Source of the DNA: Anaerolineae bacterium | Lineage (GTDB): Bacteria; Chloroflexota; Anaerolineae; UBA1429 | Assembly: GCA_007132185.1 (NCBI GenBank) | Contig: SLPC01000228.1 | Span: 1-44,831, forward strand | Length of the DNA stretch: 44,831 nucleotides | Direction of reading: 5' to 3' | Part shown: positions 1 to 7,958 of the stretch, one piece after another | Position numbering within the stretch: position 1 is the first letter of the stretch | Layout of the letters: each line of letters starts with the position of its first letter | Position numbers and translations under genes: made by a program | The notes under the pieces: model-generated | Databases searched by the model: none | What the model was told of the DNA's origin: nothing | The model's input: only the letters and a program-made list of their open reading frames with translations

Positions 1-578
1 GTCCCCTGCCGGTGCACGTTGGCCGCCTGGCGGTGCTTGCCCATCCCGATGACGGCCATCTTGCACAGGCCGCTCTCGATCTCACCGTCAAAATTGGTGT
101 GCTTTTTGATGCGGTTCACGACGATGATGCCCTGGGCCTGGGCCGCGATGGCGTCCAGGTATACGGGCATGCCCGTCGGCGACTCGCCCAATTGCACCAC
201 GTCCATGCTCGCCCGTATGGGGACGCCCATGGTGCTCTCGTCGACGCCAAGCTCCTGGAGCAACGAGCGCTGGCCCTCGGCCGTGCCGCCGCCGTGGCTG
301 CCCATGGCCGGGAAAATGAACGGCCGCCCTTCCCGAGACCGCACCGCATCGACAGTGGCCTTGAGCACCGCGGGCACAGAGGCGATGCCCCGGCTCCCCG
401 CGGTAATGGCGATCTCGTCGCCGGGGTTGATGCGCTCCAGCGCCCCAGCGGTATCTAGTTGGGCCACCACCTCGGCTGCAAGATCGGCCACCTCGGGTTG
501 CCGCCAGAGCTGTTGCACGATGACCATGCGGATGCCATTGACGCTCCTGCTCGACTCGACCACGCCCTGTTCTGTCAT
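1..578 (-). CDS. LarA-like lactate racemase domain protein (DUF2088 type), 3'-truncated by the window edge
   Basis: The 192 visible codons start at ATG 578 behind an AGGAG site 9 nt upstream; the C-terminal part lies outside the window. The protein carries the family signature GSHGGGT near residue 95 and a later segment reading GIIVVNRIKKHTNFDGEIES, both typical of the N-terminal domain of nickel-dependent lactate racemase LarA and its many uncharacterised relatives. LarA itself interconverts D- and L-lactate; relatives act on other 2-hydroxy acids or have unknown substrates. The nearby Ldh2-type dehydrogenase at 1961 (divergent) makes a 2-hydroxy-acid role plausible. Substrate is not determined by the sequence, and the nickel-pincer-binding histidines cannot all be checked because the gene is cut. 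Confidence 0.75.
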   Translation of the reverse strand, partial: MTEQGVVESSRSVNGIRMVIVQQLWRQPEVADLAAEVVAQLDTAGALERINPGDEIAITAGSRGIASVPAVLKATVDAVRSREGRPFIFPAMGSHGGGTAEGQRSLLQELGVDESTMGVPIRASMDVVQLGESPTGMPVYLDAIAAQAQGIIVVNRIKKHTNFDGEIESGLCKMAVIGMGKHRQAANVHRQG

Positions 579-611
579 CTGGCGATTCTCCTCATGTTTG
601 TTCCGGCCATG

Positions 612-641
612 ACGATACCACATCGCTGTGCCATCCGCCAA
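612..641 (-). promoter_or_regulatory. Candidate sigma-70 promoter for the LarA-like gene
   Basis: Read on the minus strand, TTGGCG (641-636) and TATCGT (617-612) are separated by 18 nt and lie about 34 nt upstream of the ATG at 578. The match is moderate. Nothing else is recognisable in the 579-757 gap. Confidence 0.4.
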
Positions 642-757
642 CTTGGTAGGATGATGGTTCCCGGCCATCCGGCACAAACAGAGGTTGTCGCGCCACGATG
701 AACGATCTATTTCGCCAGCCAATTATGAGCGACGAACACAGGGCGTCTTGTCGGTAA

Positions 758-1732
758 CTACCAACCCTTGCACTGGTCCTCACTGTCACCATACACCGTG
801 TTTCCGCTACCCGTGGGTGGGGGATAATTATCCTCACACTCGAGATCGCCGTGAATGATGTTGTTGTGGATCTCGACTCCGCCCTTGTTCTCCTCGACCT
901 CCAGGTCGCCATAGATGGTATTGTTATGGATTGCGACTTGGCCCTTGTTCTTCTCGACCTCCAGGTCGCCCCGAATCGTATTGCCGGCATAGCTCTGCTC
1001 GCCCCAGTTCTCCTCCGCTTCCAGGTTGCCGTCAATCGTAACCGATGACACAATGAGGGCCCCGCCCTCATCGAACTCGACATTTCCCCCCACATAGGAA
1101 CCAGCGTGCAGCTCGACCTGGGCGGCGTACTCGGCCTGAATGTTCCCATCCACTCGCATGCCATACGCATAGAGGGTCGCATTCTCATAAACAGAGATGT
1201 TGCCCTCCACGCGAGTCCCGTTCAGCGTGCAGGTGGCATTTCTCGGCACAATCAGGTTGTCGACCATGGCCCCGTCCAGGGTCCCCGTGCAGCGGTAGTC
1301 ATCGCCCAGGTGGCGCCGAGTGCCCTCCGGCGTAACCGGCTTGGTCTCGGCGGGGGTGGGCGTCAGGGGTTCACGCATCGCGGTCGGTGTGGGCGTGCTG
1401 GGCTCACTGATCGCGGTTGGTGTGGGTGCGCCGGGTTCGCTCGGCTCGACAGCTGTGGGAGCAGGCGCCTCGCTCGCTACAGTCGGCGTGGGAACCGTTG
1501 CTTCACTTGCCTCGGGGGGCGCAGGCGTGAGAAGCTCATCGACCTCCCAAACAGCTCCTGGCTCACAGGCCGTCAGCGCCAAAATCATCATCGCTAGCAC
1601 AATCATGAGGAGCCAGCGCGTCCTGCCATGGAATCCAGAATAGTCTGGGCCGCTCCTCCGCGCATCCTGACTGCTATTTCCCCACCGTTGCCGATTCGTG
1701 CTGGCATACCGCTTTATTATTGCGTCTTTCAT
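758..1732 (-). CDS. Lipoprotein with Thr/Pro-rich linker and eight 20-residue beta-helix-like (bactofilin-like) repeats
   Basis: A 324-residue protein. The start at 1732 is supported by a GGAGG 5 nt upstream; longer reading in the same frame runs antisense into the Ldh2 gene and is not credible. A 38-residue basic N-region precedes a hydrophobic stretch ending in the lipobox LTAC (Cys56), so the protein should be lipid-anchored outside the membrane. Residues about 60-125 are a Pro/Thr/Glu linker with repeated PTPT units. The C-terminal part is a regular 20-residue repeat, about eight copies, each ending in a Gly-Asn/Asp-Leu/Ile/Val step (GDLEVE, GNLEAE, GNISVY), resembling polymer-forming cytoskeletal (bactofilin) or right-handed beta-helix rungs. 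Function is unknown; a surface scaffold is an inference. Confidence 0.8.
   Translation of the reverse strand: MKDAIIKRYASTNRQRWGNSSQDARRSGPDYSGFHGRTRWLLMIVLAMMILALTACEPGAVWEVDELLTPAPPEASEATVPTPTVASEAPAPTAVEPSEPGAPTPTAISEPSTPTPTAMREPLTPTPAETKPVTPEGTRRHLGDDYRCTGTLDGAMVDNLIVPRNATCTLNGTRVEGNISVYENATLYAYGMRVDGNIQAEYAAQVELHAGSYVGGNVEFDEGGALIVSSVTIDGNLEAEENWGEQSYAGNTIRGDLEVEKNKGQVAIHNNTIYGDLEVEENKGGVEIHNNIIHGDLECEDNYPPPTGSGNTVYGDSEDQCKGW
781..1260 (-). repeat. 60-bp coding tandem repeat (eight units) in the lipoprotein gene
   Basis: Units align exactly every 60 bases: 841-900, 901-960 and 961-1020 are closely similar at DNA level (shared blocks such as cttgttctcctcgacctcc), while 781-840 and 1021-1260 keep the period but have diverged. 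Each unit encodes one 20-residue rung. Confidence 0.85.
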
Positions 1733-1815
1733 TTTGCCTCCACTACTTTTACTATGGAACCAGAAGCCGACAGAAGTGCCACCAAAGCTCGCGCAACCAT
1801 CGGCGTCCCTTGAGC

Positions 1816-1841
1816 TTGTCACTTTGACAATACCACGTGGT
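1816..1841. promoter_or_regulatory. Two adjacent palindromes in the divergent lipoprotein/Ldh2 intergenic region
   Basis: TTGTCA-CTT-TGACAA at 1816-1830 is a perfect inverted repeat with a 3-nt centre, followed one base later by the 10-bp palindrome ACCACGTGGT at 1832-1841. They sit between the starts of the divergent genes (1732 minus, 1961 plus), a usual place for an operator. The regulator is unknown. Confidence 0.4.
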
Positions 1842-1923
1842 CGCGCCAGTGTCGAGAAGCGATCCAGGTGTGTGGCAGAGATAGGCCGGATCGGTCTATA
1901 TTCTGGTTGCTCGACTGGCATAG

Positions 1924-1932
1924 TGCTATAAT
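1924..1932 (+). promoter_or_regulatory. Extended -10 promoter of the Ldh2/M55 operon
   Basis: TGC followed by a perfect TATAAT (1927-1932) lies 28 nt upstream of the ATG at 1961. No good -35 hexamer is present at the right distance, as is usual for extended -10 promoters. Confidence 0.55.
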
Positions 1933-1960
1933 GCCTCATCATCCAACGAAAGGCAGAAGA

Positions 1961-2998
1961 ATGATCCGAGTATCGGCAGAGCTCCTGACTCGAACAGTGG
2001 GCGGGGTGTTTGTGGCGGCGGGCGTCCAAGAGGAAGCCGCCAAGCAGGTGGCCGAGTCCCTCGTAGAAAACAACCTGGTGGGCCACGATTCCCACGGCGT
2101 GCTGCGGGTGGGCAGCTATATACAGGCGCTGGAGGACGGCAAGCTCGATCCCCAGGGCGAAACGACCATCCTGCGCGAGAGCGCGACGACGGCGCTTGTC
2201 GATGGCGGGCGCAACTGGGGCATCCTCGTGGCGCGCGCGGCGATGGATCTGGCCATGGCCAAGGCCCGCGAGCACGATCTGGGCATGGTCGCCATCCGCA
2301 ACACGGCGCACACCGGCCGCCTGGGCGAGTATGTGACCCGGGCCGCACAAGAGGGCTTTGTCGCCATGGTGATCGGCACTGGTTCGCGGCCCGGCGGTAC
2401 GGTGGCCCCCTTTGGCGCCGCCAGCCCGGTGTTCAACACCAACCCTCTGAGCTGGGGCGCGCCGGCCAACCGGTTCCCCGCTGTGTTCGTCGATTTCGCC
2501 ACCTCCACCGCTGCCTGGGGCAAGATCCAATCGGCCCTCGACAAAGGGACGTCCATTCCCCTGGGGTGGCTGCTCAACGCCCAGGGCCAGCCTACGACCG
2601 ATCCTGCAGACCAGCGGAGCGGTGGCGTGCAGTTGACCTTTGGCGAGCACAAGGGCTCGGGCCTGGCCTTTATGGTCGAGCTGCTGTGTGGGGGGCTCAC
2701 CGGCGTGAGTTGCGCCGCCCTCGACGACTATGCGAGCCAATACGTGCTGGTGATGGGCGTGGTCAACATCGCCGCTTTTCAGCCTCTGGACCGCTTCCGC
2801 AGCATGGTCGATGGCCTGATCGACGCCGTCAAGGGAGCGCGCAAGGCCCCCGGCGTGGACGAGATCTATGTGCCGGGCGAGCTGGAATGGCGCACCCGCG
2901 AGCAGCGCCTGCAAGAGGGCATCGAGGTGCCCGAGGCCGCCTGGGAACGCATCGTCGCCGCGGGAGAGCGATACGGGTATCGAGTGACCGCCGAATAG
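1961..2998 (+). CDS. Ldh2-family (malate/L-lactate dehydrogenase type) NAD(P)-dependent oxidoreductase
   Basis: A 345-residue protein of the Ldh2/MdhG/YlbC family, which oxidises 2-hydroxy acids (malate, lactate, ureidoglycolate, sulfolactate and others) with NAD(P) using a non-Rossmann fold. Family marks are GHDSHGVLRV near residue 45, the block AIRNTAHTGRLGEYV, the segment NPLSWGAP in the cofactor region and FGEHKGSGLAFMVELL, followed by a short C-terminal part ending VPGELEWRTREQR. The start at 1961 fits the TATAAT at 1927; an in-frame upstream start would place the promoter inside the gene. The M55 peptidase follows after 21 nt, probably in one transcript. A paralogue lies at 29508. The exact substrate cannot be read from the sequence. 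Confidence 0.88.
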   Translation: MIRVSAELLTRTVGGVFVAAGVQEEAAKQVAESLVENNLVGHDSHGVLRVGSYIQALEDGKLDPQGETTILRESATTALVDGGRNWGILVARAAMDLAMAKAREHDLGMVAIRNTAHTGRLGEYVTRAAQEGFVAMVIGTGSRPGGTVAPFGAASPVFNTNPLSWGAPANRFPAVFVDFATSTAAWGKIQSALDKGTSIPLGWLLNAQGQPTTDPADQRSGGVQLTFGEHKGSGLAFMVELLCGGLTGVSCAALDDYASQYVLVMGVVNIAAFQPLDRFRSMVDGLIDAVKGARKAPGVDEIYVPGELEWRTREQRLQEGIEVPEAAWERIVAAGERYGYRVTAE

Positions 2999-3019
2999 CC
3001 ACAACAACGGAGGGCACAA

Positions 3020-3811
3020 ATGAAGATCTATATGATCACCGATCTGGAGGGCGTCGCGGGGGTGGCCCGCTGGGATCAGACCGGCACCGACCAGCCGGGC
3101 TATGCCCAGGCGACCCGCCTCATGACCGAGGAGGTGCGCGCCTGCGTCGCAGGGATCCAGTCGGTGGAGGCGGACGCCGAGATCTGGGTGTGGGACGCCC
3201 ACGGCCCCGGCTCGATCGACCTGGAACGCTTTCCGAGTGGCGCCCTGCTGCTGAATCGTGGGCCCATCGATCCCCCGGCCTTTCTCGACGGCTCCTTTGA
3301 TGCGGTGTTCTTTCTCGGCCAGCATGCCAAGGCGGGCACGCGCAATGGCAACCTGGCCCACACCTACTCTTCACAGAGCTATGCCTGGTTCAAGATCAAC
3401 GGCCTGGAGCTGGGCGAGTTTGGCTGCCGAGCCGCGCTGGCGGGCAGCATGGGCGTGCCCACCTTGTTCGTCAGCGGCGACGACACCATGATCGCCGAGG
3501 CCCGTGCCCTGATCCCCGACATCTATGGCGCTCAGGTCAAGATCGGGCTGGGGCCCCAGTTGGCGCTGCATCTGGCACCCGAAGATGCCCGCGACCTGAT
3601 CCGTGACACGTCCGCCGATGCGGCATCGGCCCTGTTCACGGCCCAGGCCGGCGAGATCGAGCCGTTCGTCATCGACGGCCCGCCCTATGAACAAGAAATC
3701 CGCATCGCCGGACGTACCGACCCCAATCCCCTGCTACGTCAGGGGTTCGCCCAGGTGGATGCGCTGACCTTTGTCAAGAGGGCTGAGCGCCTGCAAGACC
3801 TGCACATATAG
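3020..3811 (+). CDS. M55-family D-aminopeptidase (DppA-like)
   Basis: A 263-residue zinc peptidase of the DppA/M55 family, which removes N-terminal D-amino acids from short D-peptides, usually in the cytoplasm. The N-terminus MKIYMITDLEGVAG gives the metal ligands Asp8 and Glu10; VWDAHG (Asp59, His61), LGQHAKAG (His102) and NLAHTYSS (His114) supply further ligands and the probable nucleophile. The length matches the family. ATG 3020 follows a GGAGGG site by 5-6 nt. It lies 21 nt behind the Ldh2 gene. D-peptides from peptidoglycan would be a natural substrate in a genome with the wall-degrading operon at 6832-14036, but that link is an inference. Confidence 0.88.
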   Translation: MKIYMITDLEGVAGVARWDQTGTDQPGYAQATRLMTEEVRACVAGIQSVEADAEIWVWDAHGPGSIDLERFPSGALLLNRGPIDPPAFLDGSFDAVFFLGQHAKAGTRNGNLAHTYSSQSYAWFKINGLELGEFGCRAALAGSMGVPTLFVSGDDTMIAEARALIPDIYGAQVKIGLGPQLALHLAPEDARDLIRDTSADAASALFTAQAGEIEPFVIDGPPYEQEIRIAGRTDPNPLLRQGFAQVDALTFVKRAERLQDLHI

Positions 3812-3858
3812 GGCACGAGGACTCGGCAGCACGTGGCGCCATGGCGCCCATGTACCGC

Positions 3859-3887
3859 TTGACCCGGCCACCCGCCCGGCCTACACT
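3859..3887 (+). promoter_or_regulatory. Sigma-70 promoter of the aldo/keto reductase gene
   Basis: TTGACC (3859-3864), 17-nt spacer, TACACT (3882-3887), 55 nt upstream of the ATG at 3943. A second -10-like TATAGT lies at 3916-3921. Confidence 0.6.
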
Positions 3888-3942
3888 GACCAACATAGTA
3901 CAAGAGTTGTGTGCATATAGTCATAGAAAGAGGACAGGAACG

Positions 3943-5109
3943 ATGCAGTACCGCAGATTTGGCCAGCTTGACTGGGAGGCCTCGGCCCTGGGCTTTGGCG
4001 CCATGCGCCTGCCCACCCTGGGTGCCAAGAACCAGATCGATGAGCCCCTGGCCATCCGCATGATCCGTTTCGCCATCGACCATGGCATCAATTACCTTGA
4101 TACCGCCTACCCCTATCACGGCGGCCAAAGCGAGATTCTCGTGGGCAAGGCGTTGCAGGATGGCTACCGCGAAAAGGTGCGCCTGGCCACCAAGAGCCCC
4201 GTCCGTATCATCGAGTCGGGTGATCATTTCGATCGCGTTCTTGATGAGCAGCTGGAAAAGCTCGGCGTAGAGACCATCGACTATTACCTGCTGCACGGCA
4301 TGCGCGTCGCGCGTTGGAACACCGTGCAGGAGCACGACCTGCTCGCGCGTGCGGACAAGGCCCTGGCCGACGGCAAGATCCGCCATATGGGCTTTTCCTT
4401 CCACGACTCGCCGGCCCTGTTCCGCGAGGTCATCGACAGTTATGACAACTGGAGCTTTTGCCAGATCCAGTACAACTATATGAACGAAGAGTATCAGGCG
4501 GGCACAGAGGGGCTCAAGTTCGCCGCTGACAAGGGCCTGGCGGTGGTGGTAATGGAGCCCCTGTTGGGCGGGCGCCTGGTCAATCCGCCGGACGAGGTCA
4601 CCGCCATCTGGGACGCAGCCCCCGTGCAGCGCACCCCCGCCGAGTGGGCCCTGAGCTGGCTCTGGTCCAAGCCCGAGGTCTCGGTGGTGCTCAGCGGCAT
4701 GAGCACCATGTGGCAGGTGGTGGAGAACGTCTACTATGCCTCGCAGTCCTCGGTCGGGATGCTGGACGAGGCGGATCAGGCCATCGTGGCCCAGGCGCGC
4801 GACGTCTACAACGCCATCTGCCCCATCCCCTGCACCCAATGCCAGTATTGCATGCCCTGCCCCAATGGCGTAGACATCCCCGGCGTGTTTGCCCTATTCA
4901 ATCGCGCCATCATGTATAACGCCATGGCAGAGGCGCGCCGCTCCTACAGCGAGATGGACGGCGGCGAGCGGGCATCGGCCTGCGTGCAGTGCCAGGTGTG
5001 CGAGGAAAAGTGCCCCCAGGACATTCCCATCAGCCAATGGATGCCCCTGGTGCATGCGGTGCTGGGCGAGGGCGAGGCGTACGACCCCTCCCTGTGTCCG
5101 GTTGTCTAG
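3943..5109 (+). CDS. Aldo/keto reductase with C-terminal double [4Fe-4S] ferredoxin-like domain
   Basis: A 388-residue protein. The N-terminal 280 residues form an aldo/keto reductase TIM barrel: MQYRRFGQLDWEASALGFGA at the start, the catalytic Asp53-Ala-Tyr56/Tyr58 region (YLDTAYPYHG) and DYYLLHGM. The C-terminus holds two cysteine clusters, Cys297/300/303/306 followed by Pro, and Cys347/350/353/357 followed by Pro, which should bind two iron-sulfur clusters. Proteins of this architecture are common in anaerobes and Chloroflexota and presumably couple carbonyl reduction to a ferredoxin-like electron carrier; physiological substrates are generally unknown. The ATG at 3943 is chosen because the promoter at 3859 excludes the longer reading frame. 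It appears to be monocistronic. Confidence 0.88.
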   Translation: MQYRRFGQLDWEASALGFGAMRLPTLGAKNQIDEPLAIRMIRFAIDHGINYLDTAYPYHGGQSEILVGKALQDGYREKVRLATKSPVRIIESGDHFDRVLDEQLEKLGVETIDYYLLHGMRVARWNTVQEHDLLARADKALADGKIRHMGFSFHDSPALFREVIDSYDNWSFCQIQYNYMNEEYQAGTEGLKFAADKGLAVVVMEPLLGGRLVNPPDEVTAIWDAAPVQRTPAEWALSWLWSKPEVSVVLSGMSTMWQVVENVYYASQSSVGMLDEADQAIVAQARDVYNAICPIPCTQCQYCMPCPNGVDIPGVFALFNRAIMYNAMAEARRSYSEMDGGERASACVQCQVCEEKCPQDIPISQWMPLVHAVLGEGEAYDPSLCPVV

Positions 5110-5136
5110 CATCGTGAGCGGCGCGCCCGGTTACGC

Positions 5137-5165
5137 TTGACGTGGCCGATGCGCGCCGCTATGAT
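5137..5165 (+). promoter_or_regulatory. Sigma-70 promoter of the inhibitor-like/S8 protease pair
   Basis: TTGACG (5137-5142), 17-nt spacer, TATGAT (5160-5165). The expected transcript start near 5172 leaves about 38 nt of leader before the ATG at 5210, arguing against the in-frame ATG at 5174. Confidence 0.7.
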
Positions 5166-5209
5166 CTCGCGGTATGTCCCTGCAATGCAACCCCATGAGG
5201 AGCCATACT

Positions 5210-5470
5210 ATGGCCAAAGTGGACCCGAGCCTGCGTGCTGAATGGAAGGATAACCCCCGCTCCAGTTTCTCGTTGATCGTGCGCGTGACGGGAGATGTTG
5301 GCGAACGACGGGAGATGCTAGAGGATCTGGGATGTCAGGTTAAGCGGGCCTTTCGCCTGACCAACTCGGTGAGCGTCCGTTGCAGCGGCGCCGTCGCGCT
5401 CACTCTCACCCGTCGACGCTGGGTCACCAAGGTGGAGCGAGACTCGATCATTCGGGCGTTGGGAGGCTAG
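5210..5470 (+). CDS. Small protein resembling a stand-alone subtilisin propeptide/inhibitor I9-like domain
   Basis: An 86-residue protein with no signal peptide or membrane segment. The start at 5210 has a TGAGGAG site 7 nt upstream and fits the promoter at 5137. The order of hydrophobic strands (FSLIVRV near 20-26, then VSVRCSG near 54-60), a central helix with LEDLG, and a terminal block WVTKVERD (71-78) resembles the I9 propeptide fold that ends in a V-x-x-V-E-x-D segment before the catalytic domain of subtilases. It stops 6 nt before the S8 protease gene, so the two are almost certainly co-transcribed. A role as chaperone or inhibitor of that protease is inferred; sequence similarity is too weak to be certain. 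Confidence 0.6.
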   Translation: MAKVDPSLRAEWKDNPRSSFSLIVRVTGDVGERREMLEDLGCQVKRAFRLTNSVSVRCSGAVALTLTRRRWVTKVERDSIIRALGG

Positions 5471-5476
5471 AACAGC

Positions 5477-6736
5477 ATGGGGGAAGGATCCAAATTGAGA
5501 AACGGATTGGCGCAGGAACTATCCAGCATGTCTCAGGACGAGCAGGTACCCATCATCGTGCGATATTCCCCTGACCGGCGCATCGTGCGCCACAAGGGGC
5601 CGCCGATGCCCGGCATTCAAGAAAGCTACAACTATCGGCTGCAGCCTATGGCCCATATGTACGCCACGCCAAGGGCGATTGAGGCCCTCCAGGAGGATGA
5701 CGAGGTCGTCCGCATCTACCGCGATCAGCCCGTGCATACTCTGCTGGATTCGGCTTTGCCGATCATCCAGATGCCCCAGGTACGCAGCCTGGGCTGGGAT
5801 GGCCGGGGCGTTAGCATTGCCATTGTCGACACCGGCATCGATCCGACACACCCCGACCTGCAGGGGCGCCTCGTTGATCTGGCCGACTGGGTCGGCGAGG
5901 GACCTGTGGATGAGAACGGGCACGGCACCCATTGCGCCAGCATCGCCGCCGGATCGGGGGCCAAGAGCGATGGGCGGTACCGTGGGGTAGCGCCAGCGGC
6001 CAGCATCTATGCCGCCAAGGTCTTGCGGCGGAATGGCTCGGGAATGATGAGTGACGTCATGGCCGGCATCGACTGGGCCGTGGATCAGGGCGTGCAGATC
6101 ATTTCCCTGTCCCTGGGCGGCCCCGGCCCGAGCGATGGCCACGACGCCCTTTCAGAGATGTGCGATGCAGCTGTAGCCGCCGGCGTGGTCGTCTGCGCCG
6201 CGGCGGGCAACGACGGTCCTGCCGGACGCACCATTGGCTCGCCGGGGGCCTCGCGCCTGGCCATCACCGTGGGCGCCTCCACCGACCAGGATATCGTGGC
6301 GCCCTTTTCCTCTCGAGGCCCCACCGCCGACGGTCGGGCCAAGCCCGATATCCTGCTCCCCGGTCACCTGATCACGGCAGCCCGCGCCAAGGGTACGAGC
6401 ATGGGCACGCCGGTAGATTCCTACTACTGCGAGGCCTCGGGCACCAGTATGGCCACCCCTGTAGCGGCGGGCCTCTGCGCGTTGCTGCTGCAGATGGACC
6501 CGGAGCTGACGCCAGACGAGATCAAGGAGCGCCTGATCACCACGTCCATCGACCTGGGCGAGCCCGCCAACGCTCAGGGTCGGGGGCGCGCCGATGCGCT
6601 GCGTGCGATCCAAAACTCTATCAGCCCGCCGAGTTCCGACCGGGGCGATTCCCAGCCCCCCGTTGCGGGACCCGGTCTCGGGCTGGGATGCCTGACGACC
6701 CTGGTTGCGGCCCTGTTGCAGAGCAAGCGCAAATAA
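5477..6736 (+). CDS. Subtilisin-like serine protease (peptidase S8)
   Basis: A 419-residue subtilase with the full catalytic set: Asp118 (VDTGID), His152 (HGTHCA), oxyanion Asn245 (AAGNDG) and Ser324 (GTSMATP). Residues about 22-90 look like an I9-type pro-domain (VPIIVRYSPD, then EALQEDDEVVRIYRDQPV). No N-terminal signal peptide is visible. After a Pro/Ser-rich linker, residues about 397-415 are hydrophobic and followed by KRK, which could be a C-terminal membrane anchor. GGGAGG lies 10 nt before ATG 5477, in the tail of the small gene upstream. The gene ends at a strong hairpin at 6752. It is either intracellular or exported by an unusual route; the absence of a signal peptide is the oddity. 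Confidence 0.9.
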   Translation: MGEGSKLRNGLAQELSSMSQDEQVPIIVRYSPDRRIVRHKGPPMPGIQESYNYRLQPMAHMYATPRAIEALQEDDEVVRIYRDQPVHTLLDSALPIIQMPQVRSLGWDGRGVSIAIVDTGIDPTHPDLQGRLVDLADWVGEGPVDENGHGTHCASIAAGSGAKSDGRYRGVAPAASIYAAKVLRRNGSGMMSDVMAGIDWAVDQGVQIISLSLGGPGPSDGHDALSEMCDAAVAAGVVVCAAAGNDGPAGRTIGSPGASRLAITVGASTDQDIVAPFSSRGPTADGRAKPDILLPGHLITAARAKGTSMGTPVDSYYCEASGTSMATPVAAGLCALLLQMDPELTPDEIKERLITTSIDLGEPANAQGRGRADALRAIQNSISPPSSDRGDSQPPVAGPGLGLGCLTTLVAALLQSKRK

Positions 6737-6751
6737 GAGTCGCTGGATGCC

Positions 6752-6787
6752 GACGGCCCCTCAAGACATCTGTCTTGAGGGGCCGTC
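6752..6787. terminator. Perfect 17-bp inverted repeat, bidirectional terminator between convergent genes
   Basis: Arms 6752-6768 and 6771-6787 are exact reverse complements with a 2-nt centre. The hairpin lies between the stop codons of the protease (6736, plus) and the amidase (6832, minus). There is no long T-run on either side, so release may depend on the very stable stem. Confidence 0.7.
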
Positions 6788-6831
6788 ACTTGTTCGCGAG
6801 CCCCGGCGCCGTGCCCGTACCGGGCACGCCC

Positions 6832-7944
6832 CTAGCGGATGCGCCCGGTGAACTCGTGGGGATCGGTGGGAGGCGCCTTGAGACGGAGGGAGCCCAGCGA
6901 GCGTTTGGTCTGAGACCTGCCGTCCCCCTTTGGGTCTTGATCGTCATCATCCGAGGGCTCGCCCGCCTCGGGCGCCGCTGGCTCATCGCCATCATCACTG
7001 TGCCGAGCATGCTCGAACTCGCCCAGAGAGAGCACCTCATCCTGTTGGTGACTTGGCGCCAACAACGCCTCGACAAAGAACTGCACCATATGGCCCTGCT
7101 CGTCGATCTCCACGGGGATCTGTTGGGTGAGGGCCCCTACCAGCCCGCGCTGCTCTGCCGCCGATGTCAGCGTCGACTCGAGGTCCGGGTCCACCAGCAG
7201 GTCGGCGACGAGGCGCTCCAGGGCCGCCCGCAGCGAGGCCAGCTCATCCACGGGAGGTACTTGGGGCTGCCGAGAGGCGCGATACTCCTGGATCCAGCGT
7301 TCCACTTGGGGGATGATCCAGCTCTTTTGCATAGCCCAGCCAGGGCAGGACTTGCTGGAAAAGTCACGATGGAAATAGAGATTGCGGATGTCGAGCCCCA
7401 GTTTCTCATGGAGGACGCCCAGGGCCACAATCGTATTCTTTAGCGTCTCTCCCGTTGGCAGCTCATCATTGTAGTTGCCCACCATCTCCAGATGGCGGCT
7501 CAAATAGTTGTGGCCATACACACCCACCCCGTCGTACCGGATGTCCGAAAAGAGCCAGATGCCATCTTTGGCGACAAACACGTGAGGCCCCACCGTCCAG
7601 CCCTCGCGCAACCGGCCCTGAGAATCGCGCCAGAGCTGCTTTTCGTAGTGGCGCTTCATGGCGAGAAGGGTGCTATGCCCCTTCCAGCTCTCGCGGGTGG
7701 GGATCCATGTATGGTGCAAAAAAAAGCGGGTGGGAAGAGGGTCGGGCATCTCCAGACCCTCGATATACTGCACAAACTCATCGGCCGACATGCACCGTCC
7801 ATCGATTTGCATGGGCGGCGACTTGATGGGCGGCGCATCGGTCTGCAGCACCCGATCGGGCAACCCAACCGCTGGCTGATCGAGTGCGCCAGCTGACGAT
7901 TTATCCTGACCCACTACCCTCTTGACCTTGGATAGCCATCGCAT
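6832..7944 (-). CDS. N-acetylmuramoyl-L-alanine amidase, PGRP/Amidase_2 fold
   Basis: A 370-residue protein. The amidase domain spans about residues 68-225: FLHHTW (His77/His78), GPHVFV (His121), a YGHN segment and FHRDFSSKSCPG (His192, Cys200), the expected zinc ligands of the amidase-2/peptidoglycan-recognition fold that cleaves the bond between muramic acid and L-alanine. Residues 230-370 are a helical then acidic, low-complexity tail of unknown role. No signal peptide is seen. A GGGAG site precedes ATG 7944. The gene is last in the minus-strand operon, 14 nt after the LysM glycoside hydrolase, and ends before the bidirectional hairpin at 6752. Cell-wall turnover is the likely role. Confidence 0.85.
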   Translation of the reverse strand: MRWLSKVKRVVGQDKSSAGALDQPAVGLPDRVLQTDAPPIKSPPMQIDGRCMSADEFVQYIEGLEMPDPLPTRFFLHHTWIPTRESWKGHSTLLAMKRHYEKQLWRDSQGRLREGWTVGPHVFVAKDGIWLFSDIRYDGVGVYGHNYLSRHLEMVGNYNDELPTGETLKNTIVALGVLHEKLGLDIRNLYFHRDFSSKSCPGWAMQKSWIIPQVERWIQEYRASRQPQVPPVDELASLRAALERLVADLLVDPDLESTLTSAAEQRGLVGALTQQIPVEIDEQGHMVQFFVEALLAPSHQQDEVLSLGEFEHARHSDDGDEPAAPEAGEPSDDDDQDPKGDGRSQTKRSLGSLRLKAPPTDPHEFTGRIR

Positions 7945-7958
7945 CGAATCCCATCTCC

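Noticed and set aside
841-1020. CRISPR-like regular repeats
   Set aside because: The 60-bp period is continuous without spacers, in frame, and encodes protein rungs.
1733-3361. Minus-strand open frame extending the lipoprotein gene to 867 codons
   Set aside because: The upstream half is antisense to the Ldh2 and M55 genes, and a strong ribosome site and lipobox fit a start at 1732.
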